Below, one piece after another: positions 7,945-15,338 of a stretch of DNA of 20,393 nt. The stretch spans positions 1 to 20,393 of the forward strand of contig CAZKTU010000106.1 of assembly GCA_964555675.1 (NCBI GenBank). The letters are read 5' to 3'. This DNA is from CAIWXH01 sp964555675. GTDB taxonomy: Bacteria; Chloroflexota; Chloroflexia; Chloroflexales; Chloroflexaceae. The notes beneath the pieces were generated by a model. That model saw nothing but the letters and a program-made list of their open reading frames with translations, had not been told where the DNA came from and made no database searches. Both the position numbers and the translations under genes were made by a program. Numbering within the stretch: the first letter of the stretch is position 1; every line of letters begins with the position of its first letter.

Positions 7945-8733
7945 ATGTCCGAGTTGACCGTCGTCTCGCTGATGTCCGAGGCCGCGCAACCGGCCCACGC
8001 CGCGCTGTCCGCCTGGCTCGGCGCGCGGCTCGGCGTGACGACCAGCTTCGTCGTGGGCCCGCCCTGGCAAGAGCAGCAGGCCATGGTCGACGCGGGCGAG
8101 GCGGACCTGGCCTTCATCTGTGGGCTGCCCTACACGCTGCGGGCCGAGCGGCTCGAGCCCCTGGCGGCGCCGGTGCAGGCCGGGGCCCGCTACGGCGGCA
8201 GGCCGGTCTACTATTCTGACGTGGTGGTGCGCAGCGAGAGCCACTATACGCGCTTCGAGGAGCTGCGGGGCGCTCGCTGGGCCTATAACGAGCCCGGCTC
8301 GCTCTCGGGCTATGCGGTGGCGCGGGCCCACCTGGCGGCCATCGGCGCCCCGGCCGGCTTCTTCGGGCGGGCCGTCGAGTCGGGCGCGCATCGCGAATCG
8401 CTGCGCATGGTGCTGGCCGGCGAGGCCGACGCCGCGGCGATCGACAGCATCGTGCTCGATCTGGCCCTGCGCGACGACCCGGCCCTGGGCGGGCGGGTCA
8501 GGGTCGTGGCCTCGCTGGGGCCGCAACCGGCCCCGCCGCTGGTCGCCGCCCGGCATCTGTCGCCCGGGCTGCGGGCGCAGATCAGAGCTGCCCTCGGGGC
8601 GGCCCACGAGGACGAGGTGGGCCGCGCGGCCCTGGCCCTGGCCGGCATCACAAGGCTCGCGCCCCTGGCCGACGCCGATTATGATCCTGTGCGCCTGCTG
8701 GCGCAGCGAGCCCAGGGGGTAAGCTTCACCTGA
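7945..8733 (+). CDS. PhnD-like phosphate/phosphonate-type periplasmic binding fold protein lacking a signal peptide
   Basis: A 262-residue protein of the PhnD/SsuA-like type II binding-protein fold. Characteristic segments are ADLAFICGLPYTL (53-65), YYSDVVVRSESH (89-100) as the strand before the hinge, YNEPGSLSGYAVAR (114-127) and the second-lobe ESGAHRESLRMVLAGEADAAAIDSIVLD (145-172). It begins MSELTVVSLMSEAAQPAH with no hydrophobic signal sequence or lipobox, and GGAG 6 nt upstream supports this ATG. It is therefore predicted to stay in the cytoplasm, unlike transport-associated PhnD. No phosphonate permease or ATPase is adjacent. It lies between the betaine methyltransferase and the DMGDH-like gene. 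It may be a ligand sensor or enzyme of the pathway rather than a transporter component; the ligand is unknown. Confidence 0.75.
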   Translation: MSELTVVSLMSEAAQPAHAALSAWLGARLGVTTSFVVGPPWQEQQAMVDAGEADLAFICGLPYTLRAERLEPLAAPVQAGARYGGRPVYYSDVVVRSESHYTRFEELRGARWAYNEPGSLSGYAVARAHLAAIGAPAGFFGRAVESGAHRESLRMVLAGEADAAAIDSIVLDLALRDDPALGGRVRVVASLGPQPAPPLVAARHLSPGLRAQIRAALGAAHEDEVGRAALALAGITRLAPLADADYDPVRLLAQRAQGVSFT

Positions 8734-8779
8734 GCAGCTTCGATTGACGAGCCGTTACAGCGAATACGAGCGACAACCC

Positions 8780-9439
8780 ATGCTCCCCGAGCCAACCACC
8801 CTCGCGCCCACCGAGTACGTCGTCGGACGCCCCTTCACCGACCCGGACCTGATCGGCTTCGACCTGGCCATTCTCGAGGCGATGCGCCGGACCCTGCGCC
8901 AGACCCTGTTCGGGCTGGCGCCCGAGATTCCTTCGGGGACGATTGTGCACCTGGCGGAGGATGACGGGCGCACCCACCGCATCGTCGTGCTGAACCGGGA
9001 CGCCCTGCTGTCAGACAGCTCGTATATGGTGGTGGGCTTCTTCGGCGAGCGCCGGCCCGACGCCGACTTCGTGGCCCTGGCGGCGGTCGACGCCGAGCTG
9101 GTCGACGAGCTGCGCGCCCACCCGGCGATGCTGAGCTACAGCTCGTGGGAGCTGCCGCGCGGCGGTTGGGCGAACTTCGTGCTGCTGGCGAGCCCCCAGG
9201 GCGCGACCCAGTGGAAAGAGAGCGCTCGCCACGCCAGGGCGGTGGCCGAGCTGACCCCGCGCTGCTACACGACCATCCGCATTCACAACGGCACAATCAG
9301 CGGTGGGCTCGGCGGCGGGCCGATCATCCATACACGCACAGCCTACTACGATTTTCAGGGCGAATGGTGGCTGGCCGTGCGGCGGGGCTATAGCGCGCAG
9401 TCTAATGAGCGGGTTGACGGACAGTTCATAGGCAGTTAA
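8780..9439 (+). CDS. Unrecognised conserved-looking protein, soluble
   Basis: I do not recognise a named family. The product is 219 residues, with no signal peptide and no membrane segment. It is rich in conserved-looking aromatic and Gly/His positions toward the C-terminus: SYSSWELPRGGWANFVLL, a run ending RHARAVAEL, CYTTIRIHNGTISGGLGG and TRTAYYDFQGEWWLAVRRGY. Such clustering of Trp, Tyr and His suggests a ligand-binding or enzymatic domain, but no catalytic signature is evident. The ATG at 8780 is preferred; an in-frame TTG at 8744 would add 12 residues and has no clear Shine-Dalgarno. It follows the PhnD-like gene by 46 bases and its TAA overlaps the -10 box of the next promoter. Context suggests a part in betaine or C1 metabolism, which is inference only. 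Confidence 0.65.
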   Translation: MLPEPTTLAPTEYVVGRPFTDPDLIGFDLAILEAMRRTLRQTLFGLAPEIPSGTIVHLAEDDGRTHRIVVLNRDALLSDSSYMVVGFFGERRPDADFVALAAVDAELVDELRAHPAMLSYSSWELPRGGWANFVLLASPQGATQWKESARHARAVAELTPRCYTTIRIHNGTISGGLGGGPIIHTRTAYYDFQGEWWLAVRRGYSAQSNERVDGQFIGS

Positions 9440-9442
9440 TAT
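9414..9442 (+). promoter_or_regulatory. Sigma70-like promoter before the DMGDH-like gene
   Basis: TTGACG (9414-9419), a 17-nt spacer and TAATAT (9437-9442). The -10 overlaps the stop codon of the upstream gene. It is the only well-spaced pair I found upstream of the DMGDH-like gene, and implies a leader of about 170 nt. Confidence 0.5.
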
Positions 9443-9620
9443 ACGGGTGAACCTCTCCCAAGTGTCAACATACCACCTGACTGCGCGCCGATGACCGGTG
9501 GGCAAGCTCCCGGCAATGGCTGCACGGTCGCCGCGGGCACGATCTTCCCGCTGAGGGCCGCCTCTAGGCGGACTCTCCTCTCCGCCGATCAACCAGCAAA
9601 GGTGTAGTGGAAGCGTCTCT
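9443..9620 (+). promoter_or_regulatory. Structured 5' leader of the DMGDH-like gene
   Basis: No ORF with homology lies in this 180-base gap. Possible helices in order are GACCG 9493-9497 with CGGTC 9525-9529, GCGGG 9533-9537 with CCCGC 9547-9551, then CCGCC 9558-9562 with GGCGG 9567-9571. The last GGCGGA (9567-9572) can instead pair with TCCGCC (9581-9586), so the last two helices are mutually exclusive. No known riboswitch consensus was recognised. The gene's own binding site GGAAG is at 9609-9613. Confidence 0.4.
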
Positions 9621-12056
9621 ATGCGAAACCAGGCCCGCCTCATCATCATTGGCGCCGGCATCGTAGGCTGCAGCGCCGCATACCACTTTGCCCGGCTCGG
9701 ATGGCGCGACGTGCTGGTGCTCGACAAAGGGCCGATCTTCACCAACGACGGCTCGACCTCGCACGCGCCGGGCGGCATGTTTCTCACCAACTCCTCGAAG
9801 ATGATGACCGAGCTGGCCAAGAGCTCGCGCGAGCTGTTCGGCGGGCTCGAGCTCGACGGCCTCGACCTGATCTACCCGGTCGGCGGGCTCGAGGTGGCCT
9901 ACACCCCCGAGCGCTGGCGCGATCTGCGGCGACGTCAGGGCTGGGCCCGCGCCTATGGTCTGCCCTCCGAGCTGCTCTCGCCGAGCGAGACGAAGGCCCT
10001 GGTGCCCATCCTCGACGACAAGGTCATCCACGGGTCGTTCTTCACCCCGCGCGACGCGGTGGCCAAGGGCGTGCGTTTGATGGAGGCTCTGGCCCGGGCG
10101 GCCTCGGCCGACGGCGCGGTCGAGTTCAGGGGCGAGACGCCCGTGCTCGACCTGCAAGTGGTGGACGGCAGGATCACCGGCGTGATCACCCCCGAGGGGC
10201 CGATCGGCGCCGAGCAGGTGCTGATCTGCTCGAACCTGTGGGCGCCCGTGTTGAGCGAGCAGGCCGGGGTGGCGATCCCGCTGATGGCCGCCCAGCACCT
10301 CTACACCGTCACCACGCCCATCCCCGAGCTGGCCGGCACGACCCGCGAGGTGGTGCATCCCCTGTTGCGCCACCAGGACCACGCGATGTACTTCCGCCAG
10401 CACTTCGACTGCTATGGGGTTGGCTCGTACCGCCACGCCCCGCTGATGGTCGACCCGCGCGACCTGGGCAAGACGGCGCAACTGCCCTTCACCCCCGACC
10501 ACTTCACGGCGGGGTGGGAGAGCACCGTCGAGCTGCTGCCGCCCGTGGGCCGGGCCGACCTGGTGACGAAGTTCAATGGCATGTTCGCCTTCACGATCGA
10601 CGGCTACCCGGTGATGGGCGAGAGCAGTGTGGCGGGCCTGTGGGTCTGCACGGGGCTCTGGCTGACCCACGCGGGCGGCGCCGGCAAGGCGATCGCCGAG
10701 TGGATGACCGAGGGTACGCCGGGCCTCGACCTGCGCGAGGCCGACATCAACCGCTTCCACCGCCACCAGCTCTCGCGGGCCTACATCCACGAGCGCAGCG
10801 CCCAGAACTACCGCGAGGTCTACGACATTATCCACCCGGCCCAGCCGATCACGCGGCCGCGCGACGTGCGCCTGAGCCCTTGGCACAGCCGCCTGAAAGA
10901 GCAGGGCGGCGTGTTCAACCAGAGCGCCGGGTGGGAGGTCGCCCAGTGGCACGAGGCCAATGCGCGCCTGCTCGAGGAGTTCGACGAGCAGGTGCCCGAG
11001 CGCGAGAGCTGGGCGCGGCAGTTCTGGTCGCGCATCCAGGGCGCCGAGCACCTGGCGGTGCGCGAGCGGGTGGGCCTGTTCAACCTGGCGGCCCTGGCGG
11101 TGATCGAGGTGCGCGGCCCCGGCGCTGTGGGCTTCCTCAACCGGATCGCCGCGAACCAGATCGACCGGCCGGTGGGCAAGATTGTCTACACCAGCCTGCT
11201 CGACCAGCGGGGCGGGATCGTGGCCGACCTGACGGTGGTGCGGGTGGCGGCCGAGCGCTTCTGGGTGATCACCGGCGGCGGCATCCTGCCCCACGACCTG
11301 GCCTGGATCCAGCGTCACGCCCCCAGCGACGGCTCGGTGGTGATCACCGACATGGGCTCGTCGCTGGTCACCGTCGGCCTGTGGGGGCCGCGGGCCCGCG
11401 CCGTGCTGGCGCGGGTGGCCGAGCAGGATGTGTCGGGCAAGGCCTTCCCCTACTACACGGCCCGCCCGCTCACCATCGACACCGTGCCGGCCTACGCCCT
11501 GCGGGTGAGCTACGCGGGCGAGCTGGGGTGGGAGCTGTACTGCCCGACCGAGTACGGCCTGAAGCTGTGGGATACGCTCTGGGAGGCCGGGCAGCCCGAG
11601 GGGATCGTCGCCGCGGGCAGCGGGGCCTTCGACTCGCTGCGCCTCGAGAAGGGCTACAGGCTCTGGGGCGCCGACATCCACACCGACTACACACCCGACG
11701 AGGCCGGGATCGGCTGGGCCGTGCGGCTCGACAAGGGCGACTTCATCGGGCGCGACGCGCTGATCAAGGGGCGCGAGGCGGGCCTCACCCGCAAGCTCTG
11801 CTGCATGCGGGTGGACCAGCCGGGCGCCGCCCTGCTCGGCAAAGAGCCGATCATCCACGACGGGGCCCCGGTGGGCTATGTGACCAGCGCCAACTACGGC
11901 TACAGCGTGGGGACGCTGATCGCCTATGGATATCTGCCGATCGCGCTGAGCGCGCCGGGCTCGGTGGTGAGCATCGAGTACTTCGGCGAGCCGCTCAGGG
12001 CGGTGGTCAGCGAAGAACCCCTCTTCGACCGCGGGAATGTCCGCCTCAAAGCCTGA
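9621..12056 (+). CDS. Dimethylglycine dehydrogenase/oxidase-type flavoprotein with C-terminal GcvT module
   Basis: A two-part enzyme of 811 residues. The FAD-dependent amine oxidoreductase half has the N-terminal LIIIGAGIVGCSAAYHFAR and GSTSHAPGGMF; His48 corresponds to the covalent-flavin His of dimethylglycine oxidase and DMGDH. FTIDGYPVMGESS and GLWLTHAGGAGKAIAEWM close that half by about residue 370. From about 430 a GcvT (aminomethyltransferase) fold follows, with RERVGLFNLAALAVIEVRGPG, YAGELGWELYCP, DSLRLEKGYRLWG and a GcvT C-terminal barrel. In known homologues N-demethylation produces sarcosine and the formaldehyde unit is captured on tetrahydrofolate in the second half. Length and domain order match DMGDH/DMGO (about 830). 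Sarcosine dehydrogenase shares the architecture, but neighbouring MSOX and BHMT-like genes make dimethylglycine the likelier substrate. Cytoplasmic, no signal peptide. Confidence 0.85.
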   Translation: MRNQARLIIIGAGIVGCSAAYHFARLGWRDVLVLDKGPIFTNDGSTSHAPGGMFLTNSSKMMTELAKSSRELFGGLELDGLDLIYPVGGLEVAYTPERWRDLRRRQGWARAYGLPSELLSPSETKALVPILDDKVIHGSFFTPRDAVAKGVRLMEALARAASADGAVEFRGETPVLDLQVVDGRITGVITPEGPIGAEQVLICSNLWAPVLSEQAGVAIPLMAAQHLYTVTTPIPELAGTTREVVHPLLRHQDHAMYFRQHFDCYGVGSYRHAPLMVDPRDLGKTAQLPFTPDHFTAGWESTVELLPPVGRADLVTKFNGMFAFTIDGYPVMGESSVAGLWVCTGLWLTHAGGAGKAIAEWMTEGTPGLDLREADINRFHRHQLSRAYIHERSAQNYREVYDIIHPAQPITRPRDVRLSPWHSRLKEQGGVFNQSAGWEVAQWHEANARLLEEFDEQVPERESWARQFWSRIQGAEHLAVRERVGLFNLAALAVIEVRGPGAVGFLNRIAANQIDRPVGKIVYTSLLDQRGGIVADLTVVRVAAERFWVITGGGILPHDLAWIQRHAPSDGSVVITDMGSSLVTVGLWGPRARAVLARVAEQDVSGKAFPYYTARPLTIDTVPAYALRVSYAGELGWELYCPTEYGLKLWDTLWEAGQPEGIVAAGSGAFDSLRLEKGYRLWGADIHTDYTPDEAGIGWAVRLDKGDFIGRDALIKGREAGLTRKLCCMRVDQPGAALLGKEPIIHDGAPVGYVTSANYGYSVGTLIAYGYLPIALSAPGSVVSIEYFGEPLRAVVSEEPLFDRGNVRLKA

Positions 12057-12068
12057 GCCATCCCCTCA

Positions 12069-12090
12069 CCCGCGCGCGCGTGTGCGCGGG
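12069..12090. terminator. 7-bp GC hairpin after the DMGDH-like gene
   Basis: CCCGCGC (12069-12075) pairs perfectly with GCGCGGG (12084-12090) across an 8-nt loop, 12 bases after the stop. No T-run follows, so it may be an attenuating or stabilising hairpin rather than a full terminator. Confidence 0.4.
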
Positions 12091-12129
12091 ATACAGATGC
12101 CCGGCTCCGCCAAGCAAGGAGATACCAGG

Positions 12130-13836
12130 ATGTCCAAGCGCCCGGATCGGATCCACCCGTACGTACCCGAGATGCAGGAGCAGCTGCGCCAGGGGCGCAT
12201 CAGCCGCCGCGAATTCCTGCGCGTCGCCACGCTGCTCGGGGTGAGCATCCCGGCGGCGAACTTCCTGGCCGCCTGTGGCGCCCCGCCGCCGGCCGCCGCC
12301 CCCACGGCCGCGCCGGCAGCGGCCGCCACTGAAGCGCCCGCCGCGGCCGCCGTCAAGCGTGGCGGCGTGCTCAAGGTCGGCATCCAGGTGCCCGCCGTCG
12401 ACCACCCGGCCCGCTTCTCGTGGGTCTTCGACTCGAACGAGTTCCGCCAGGTCTACGAGTACCTGACCGAGACCGGGGCCGACAACATCACCCGCCCCTA
12501 CCTGCTCGAGAGCTGGGAGGTCAACGATACGCTCGACCTCTGGACGCTCAAGCTGCGCCAGGGCATCAAGTGGTCGAACGGCGACGAGCTGACCTCTGAG
12601 GATGTGCTCTTCAACTTCAAGGAGTGGCTCAACCCCGATACCCAGTCGTCGATCCTGGGCCTCTGGGAGGGCTTCCTGAAGATCGAGAACGTCACGGCGG
12701 TCGACGACTACACCGTGCAGCTGAAGCTCGACGCCCCCAAGCTCGACGTGCCCGAGGCCCTGTTCCACTACCCGGCCCAGATCATGCACCGCAGCTTCAA
12801 CGGCGACCTGACCACGCTGACCAACCCGGGCACCGGCCCGATGAAGCTCGATGAGTTCAAGGTCGGCGAGCGGGTCAAGGTCTCGAAGCGCGACGGCTAC
12901 TGGCAGAACGGCGTCGACGGCTCGCCGCTGCCCTACCTCGACGGGATCGAGTATATCGACCTGGGCAACGACCAGACCGCCTATGTGGCGGCCCTGCAGG
13001 CCGGCCAGATCGACACGATCTACGACCCGACCGTCGACACCTTCCTGGCCCTGCGCAATAACGACAAGCTGGTGGTCGAGCCGATCGCCACCTCGCAGGT
13101 GCGCGTGCTGCGTATGCGCGTCGACCTCGAGCCCTGGACCGACGTGCGCGTGCGCAACGCGCTCAAGAAGGTCCAGAACCGCGCCTCGATCCTCGACAAG
13201 GCCTACTTCGGCCAGGGCGAGCTCGGCCACGACTTCCACGTCTCGCCGGTGCACCCCGAGTACGCCCCCATGGACGCCCCCGCCTATGATCCCGAGGGCG
13301 CCAAGGCTTTGCTGACCGAGGCCGGGATCACCCAGCCCCTCGAGGTGCCGATCTCGGTCGGCACGGGCTGGACCGACATCGTCGCCTATATCGAGACGCT
13401 GAAGTCCGACGCCGTCGCCGGCGGCTTCAACATCGTGCTCGATACGATGCCCAACTCGTCGTACTGGGAGAAGTGGACCGAGACCCCGGTCGGCGTGACG
13501 CCCTGGACCCATAGGCCCCTGGCGGTGATGGTGCTGCCCCTGGCCTATATCGCCGACAGCGAGGGCAAGCCGGTGCCGTGGAACGAGAGCCGCTGGGTCG
13601 ACCCCGAGTTCGACGAGCTGCTCAAGAAGGCCCAGGGCACCCTCGACGTCGAGGCCCGCCGCGCGATCATGAAGGACCTGCAGACGATCCAGCAGGAGCG
13701 CGGCTCGATCGCGATTTCCTGGTGGCAGAGCGTCTGGAATATCTACAACCCCGGCTTCCAGAACCTCTACGCCCACCCGACCCACTACCACCTCTGGCGC
13801 GAGGTCTGGCTCGACCCCGACAAGAAGACCGCGTAG
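12130..13836 (+). CDS. Extracellular solute-binding lipoprotein, family 5 (peptide/nickel/opine type), Tat signal
   Basis: A 568-residue binding lipoprotein for a Dpp/Opp-family importer, anchored outside the membrane. The N-terminus carries a twin-arginine motif (ISRREFLRVATLLG, Arg26-Arg27) and a lipobox LAAC with Cys49. A low-complexity Ala/Pro/Thr linker (50-74) leads to the SBP_bac_5 domain. That domain opens RGGVLKVGIQ and includes LLESWEVNDTLDLWTLKLRQG, WSNGDELTSEDVLFNF, NPGTGPMKLDEFKVGERVKV and YDPEGAKALLTEAG. Length is normal for the family. AAGGAG 8 nt before the ATG at 12130 sets the start. It directly precedes two Dpp-type permeases but no ATPase genes follow. The family binds peptides, sugars, opines, nickel and other ligands; placement beside betaine genes hints at a methylated amine or its conjugate, which is inference. 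Confidence 0.9.
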   Translation: MSKRPDRIHPYVPEMQEQLRQGRISRREFLRVATLLGVSIPAANFLAACGAPPPAAAPTAAPAAAATEAPAAAAVKRGGVLKVGIQVPAVDHPARFSWVFDSNEFRQVYEYLTETGADNITRPYLLESWEVNDTLDLWTLKLRQGIKWSNGDELTSEDVLFNFKEWLNPDTQSSILGLWEGFLKIENVTAVDDYTVQLKLDAPKLDVPEALFHYPAQIMHRSFNGDLTTLTNPGTGPMKLDEFKVGERVKVSKRDGYWQNGVDGSPLPYLDGIEYIDLGNDQTAYVAALQAGQIDTIYDPTVDTFLALRNNDKLVVEPIATSQVRVLRMRVDLEPWTDVRVRNALKKVQNRASILDKAYFGQGELGHDFHVSPVHPEYAPMDAPAYDPEGAKALLTEAGITQPLEVPISVGTGWTDIVAYIETLKSDAVAGGFNIVLDTMPNSSYWEKWTETPVGVTPWTHRPLAVMVLPLAYIADSEGKPVPWNESRWVDPEFDELLKKAQGTLDVEARRAIMKDLQTIQQERGSIAISWWQSVWNIYNPGFQNLYAHPTHYHLWREVWLDPDKKTA

Positions 13837-13840
13837 CCAC

Positions 13841-13906
13841 GAGTGGGTAAGCCGGAGCACGAGGGAGTGGGCAGCGCCCGCTCCCTCGCCCACCACTTAC
13901 CCGCTC
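13841..13906. terminator. Large nested stem-loop between binding-protein and permease genes
   Basis: The outer arms GAGTGGGTAAG (13841-13851) and CTTACCCGCTC (13896-13906) pair over 11 bases with one wobble. The inner arms GAGGGAGTGGGC (13861-13872) and GCCCGCTCCCTC (13876-13887) pair over 12 bases with one wobble around a 3-nt loop. The position after the first gene of an importer operon matches the role of malE-malF type hairpins that protect the upstream message or cut down read-through. No T-run is present. Confidence 0.6.
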
Positions 13907-13932
13907 TTCGATTCTACTCCTGAGGAGTCCCC

Positions 13933-15238
13933 ATGGTCGCCTTCCTTCTCCGGCGCATCCTCTACCTCATCCTGACCCTGTTCGTGGTCTCGGTCGTGGT
14001 CTTTGCGATCTGCGAGATTGCGCCCGGGAACATCGCGATCAACTCACTGGGGAATACGATCACGCCCGAGCAGGAGGCCTCGTTCAACGCCCAGAACGGG
14101 CTCGACCAGCCGGCCGTGACCCGCTACATCCGCTGGATGTTCGGCAGCGACTGGCAGGCCGCGGGCCTGATCGGCACCCCGGTGGCCCGCATCTTCGAGC
14201 CCGAGAATAACCGCTCGAACTGGTGGGGCGTGCTGCCCGACGGGACTCACTACCAGAACCGTACCGAAGACGGCCTGACCATGCTGCGTATCGAGCGGGC
14301 CGCAGACGGCACGATCCGCGAGGTGCCCCTCGGCCCCGAGGTCTGGGTGCGCGACGCCGACGGCTTCGACGTCTTCTGGGGCGTCGACCAGGACGGGCGC
14401 GCGGCGATGTGGGTGCGCGGCGACCAGGGCGAGGCCTGGACGCTCAACAAGGGCGCCTGGACCAGTGCGGCCGGCGCGCCGCGGCAGTATGTGCCGCTCC
14501 AGCGCGGCCTGCTGCGCGGCGACCCCGGGATCTCGTTCCTGACCCGTCGCCCCGTGGCCGAGACGCTCTTCCCGCGCCTGCTCAACACCCTGACCCTGGC
14601 CACGGTGGCCTTCGTGGTGGTGATGCCCCTGGCCCTGGCCCTCGGGCTGCTTGCCGGCCTGAACGAGGGCCGCTTCACCGACCGGCTGCTCTCGATCGGC
14701 AGCCTGATCGCCACGGCCACGCCCGAGTTTGCCTCGGGAGTCTTCTTAATCCTGATCTTCTCGTCCTGGCTGGGCTGGCTGCCGGGGGCCGTGGTGGTCA
14801 CCTCCGAGAACTCGATCTGGCAGAGCCCGCAGATGCTGATCCTGCCGATCGTGACCCTGACCCTGATCGAGCTCGGCTACGTGCTGCGCATCACCAGGGC
14901 GAGCATGGTCGAGGTGATGCGGACGAACTACATCCGCACGGCCACGCTCAAGGGCCTGCCCGAGCGGCGGATCGTCTTCGGCCACGCGCTGCGCAACGCG
15001 CTGATGGCCCCGATCACCGTGATCATCCTGCACGTGAACTGGCTGATCGGCGGGATCGTGGTGGTCGAGACGCTCTTCGGCTTCCCTGGCCTGGGCCGCT
15101 ACGTGATGGAGGCGGCCCTGTTCAAGGATGTCTTCGCGATCGAGGCGGCGACCATGGTGCTGGTGCTGGTCGCGATCGGCACGCAGCTCGTGGCCGACCT
15201 GATCTACACCTGGCTCAACCCGCGGATCAGATACGCCT
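13933..15238 (+). CDS. Dpp/Opp-family ABC transporter permease, DppB type, with large extracytoplasmic insertion (3' end in assembly gap)
   Basis: Inner-membrane permease subunit, 435 residues visible. TM1 (about 6-29) is followed by IAPGNIA, and GLDQPAVTRYIRWMFG is the usual loop sequence. The family's LLRGDPGIS then appears only at about 193-201. Between them (about 72-190) lies an extra segment of roughly 115 residues, rich in Trp, Asp and Gly and beta-like (GLTMLRIERAADGTIREVPL, EVWVRDADGFDVFWGVDQDG). Typical DppB proteins have about 310-340 residues. The remaining five membrane segments and the cytoplasmic coupling motif (TATLKGLPERRIVFGHALRNAL, 336-357) are normal. The sequence ends LNPRIRYA at the N run, which is nearly the natural C-terminus. 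Start ATG 13933 has GAGGAG just upstream (13922-13927). Partner subunits are the flanking binding protein and the DppC-type permease. Confidence 0.9.
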
Positions 15239-15338
15239 NNNNNNNNNNNNNNNNNNNNNNNNNNNNNNNNNNNNNNNNNNNNNNNNNNNNNNNNNNNNNN
15301 NNNNNNNNNNNNNNNNNNNNNNNNNNNNNNNNNNNNNN
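15239..15338. other. Assembly gap of 100 N
   Basis: Exactly 100 undetermined bases, a common placeholder length for a gap of unknown size. It removes the stop of the first permease gene and everything up to the ATG of the second. Both coding sequences appear otherwise complete, so the true gap may be short. Confidence 0.99.

Noticed and set aside
5368..8607. Very long minus-strand open frame (over 1000 codons) opposite solA, the methyltransferase and the PhnD-like gene
   Set aside because: It lies antisense to genes with clear family motifs, its translation is Gly/His/Arg/Ala-rich low-complexity sequence, and such frames arise from strong third-position G/C bias. The same holds for minus-strand frames at 9564-11858, 12046-13896 and 19126-20373.
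8744..8770. Promoter (TTGACG followed by TACGAG) before the unknown gene
   Set aside because: The spacer is only 15 nt and the second box is a poor -10; the close spacing to the PhnD-like gene suggests co-transcription.
9440..9620. Known riboswitch (glycine, SAM, tetrahydrofolate, cobalamin or guanidine class)
   Set aside because: None of the conserved core sequences of these classes, as I know them, could be found on the plus strand, so only a generic structured leader is reported.
14223..15338. Open frame in the DppC frame running through the first permease and the N gap
   Set aside because: Before the gap it is an out-of-frame shadow of the DppB-type gene; only the part from ATG 15339 has permease motifs.
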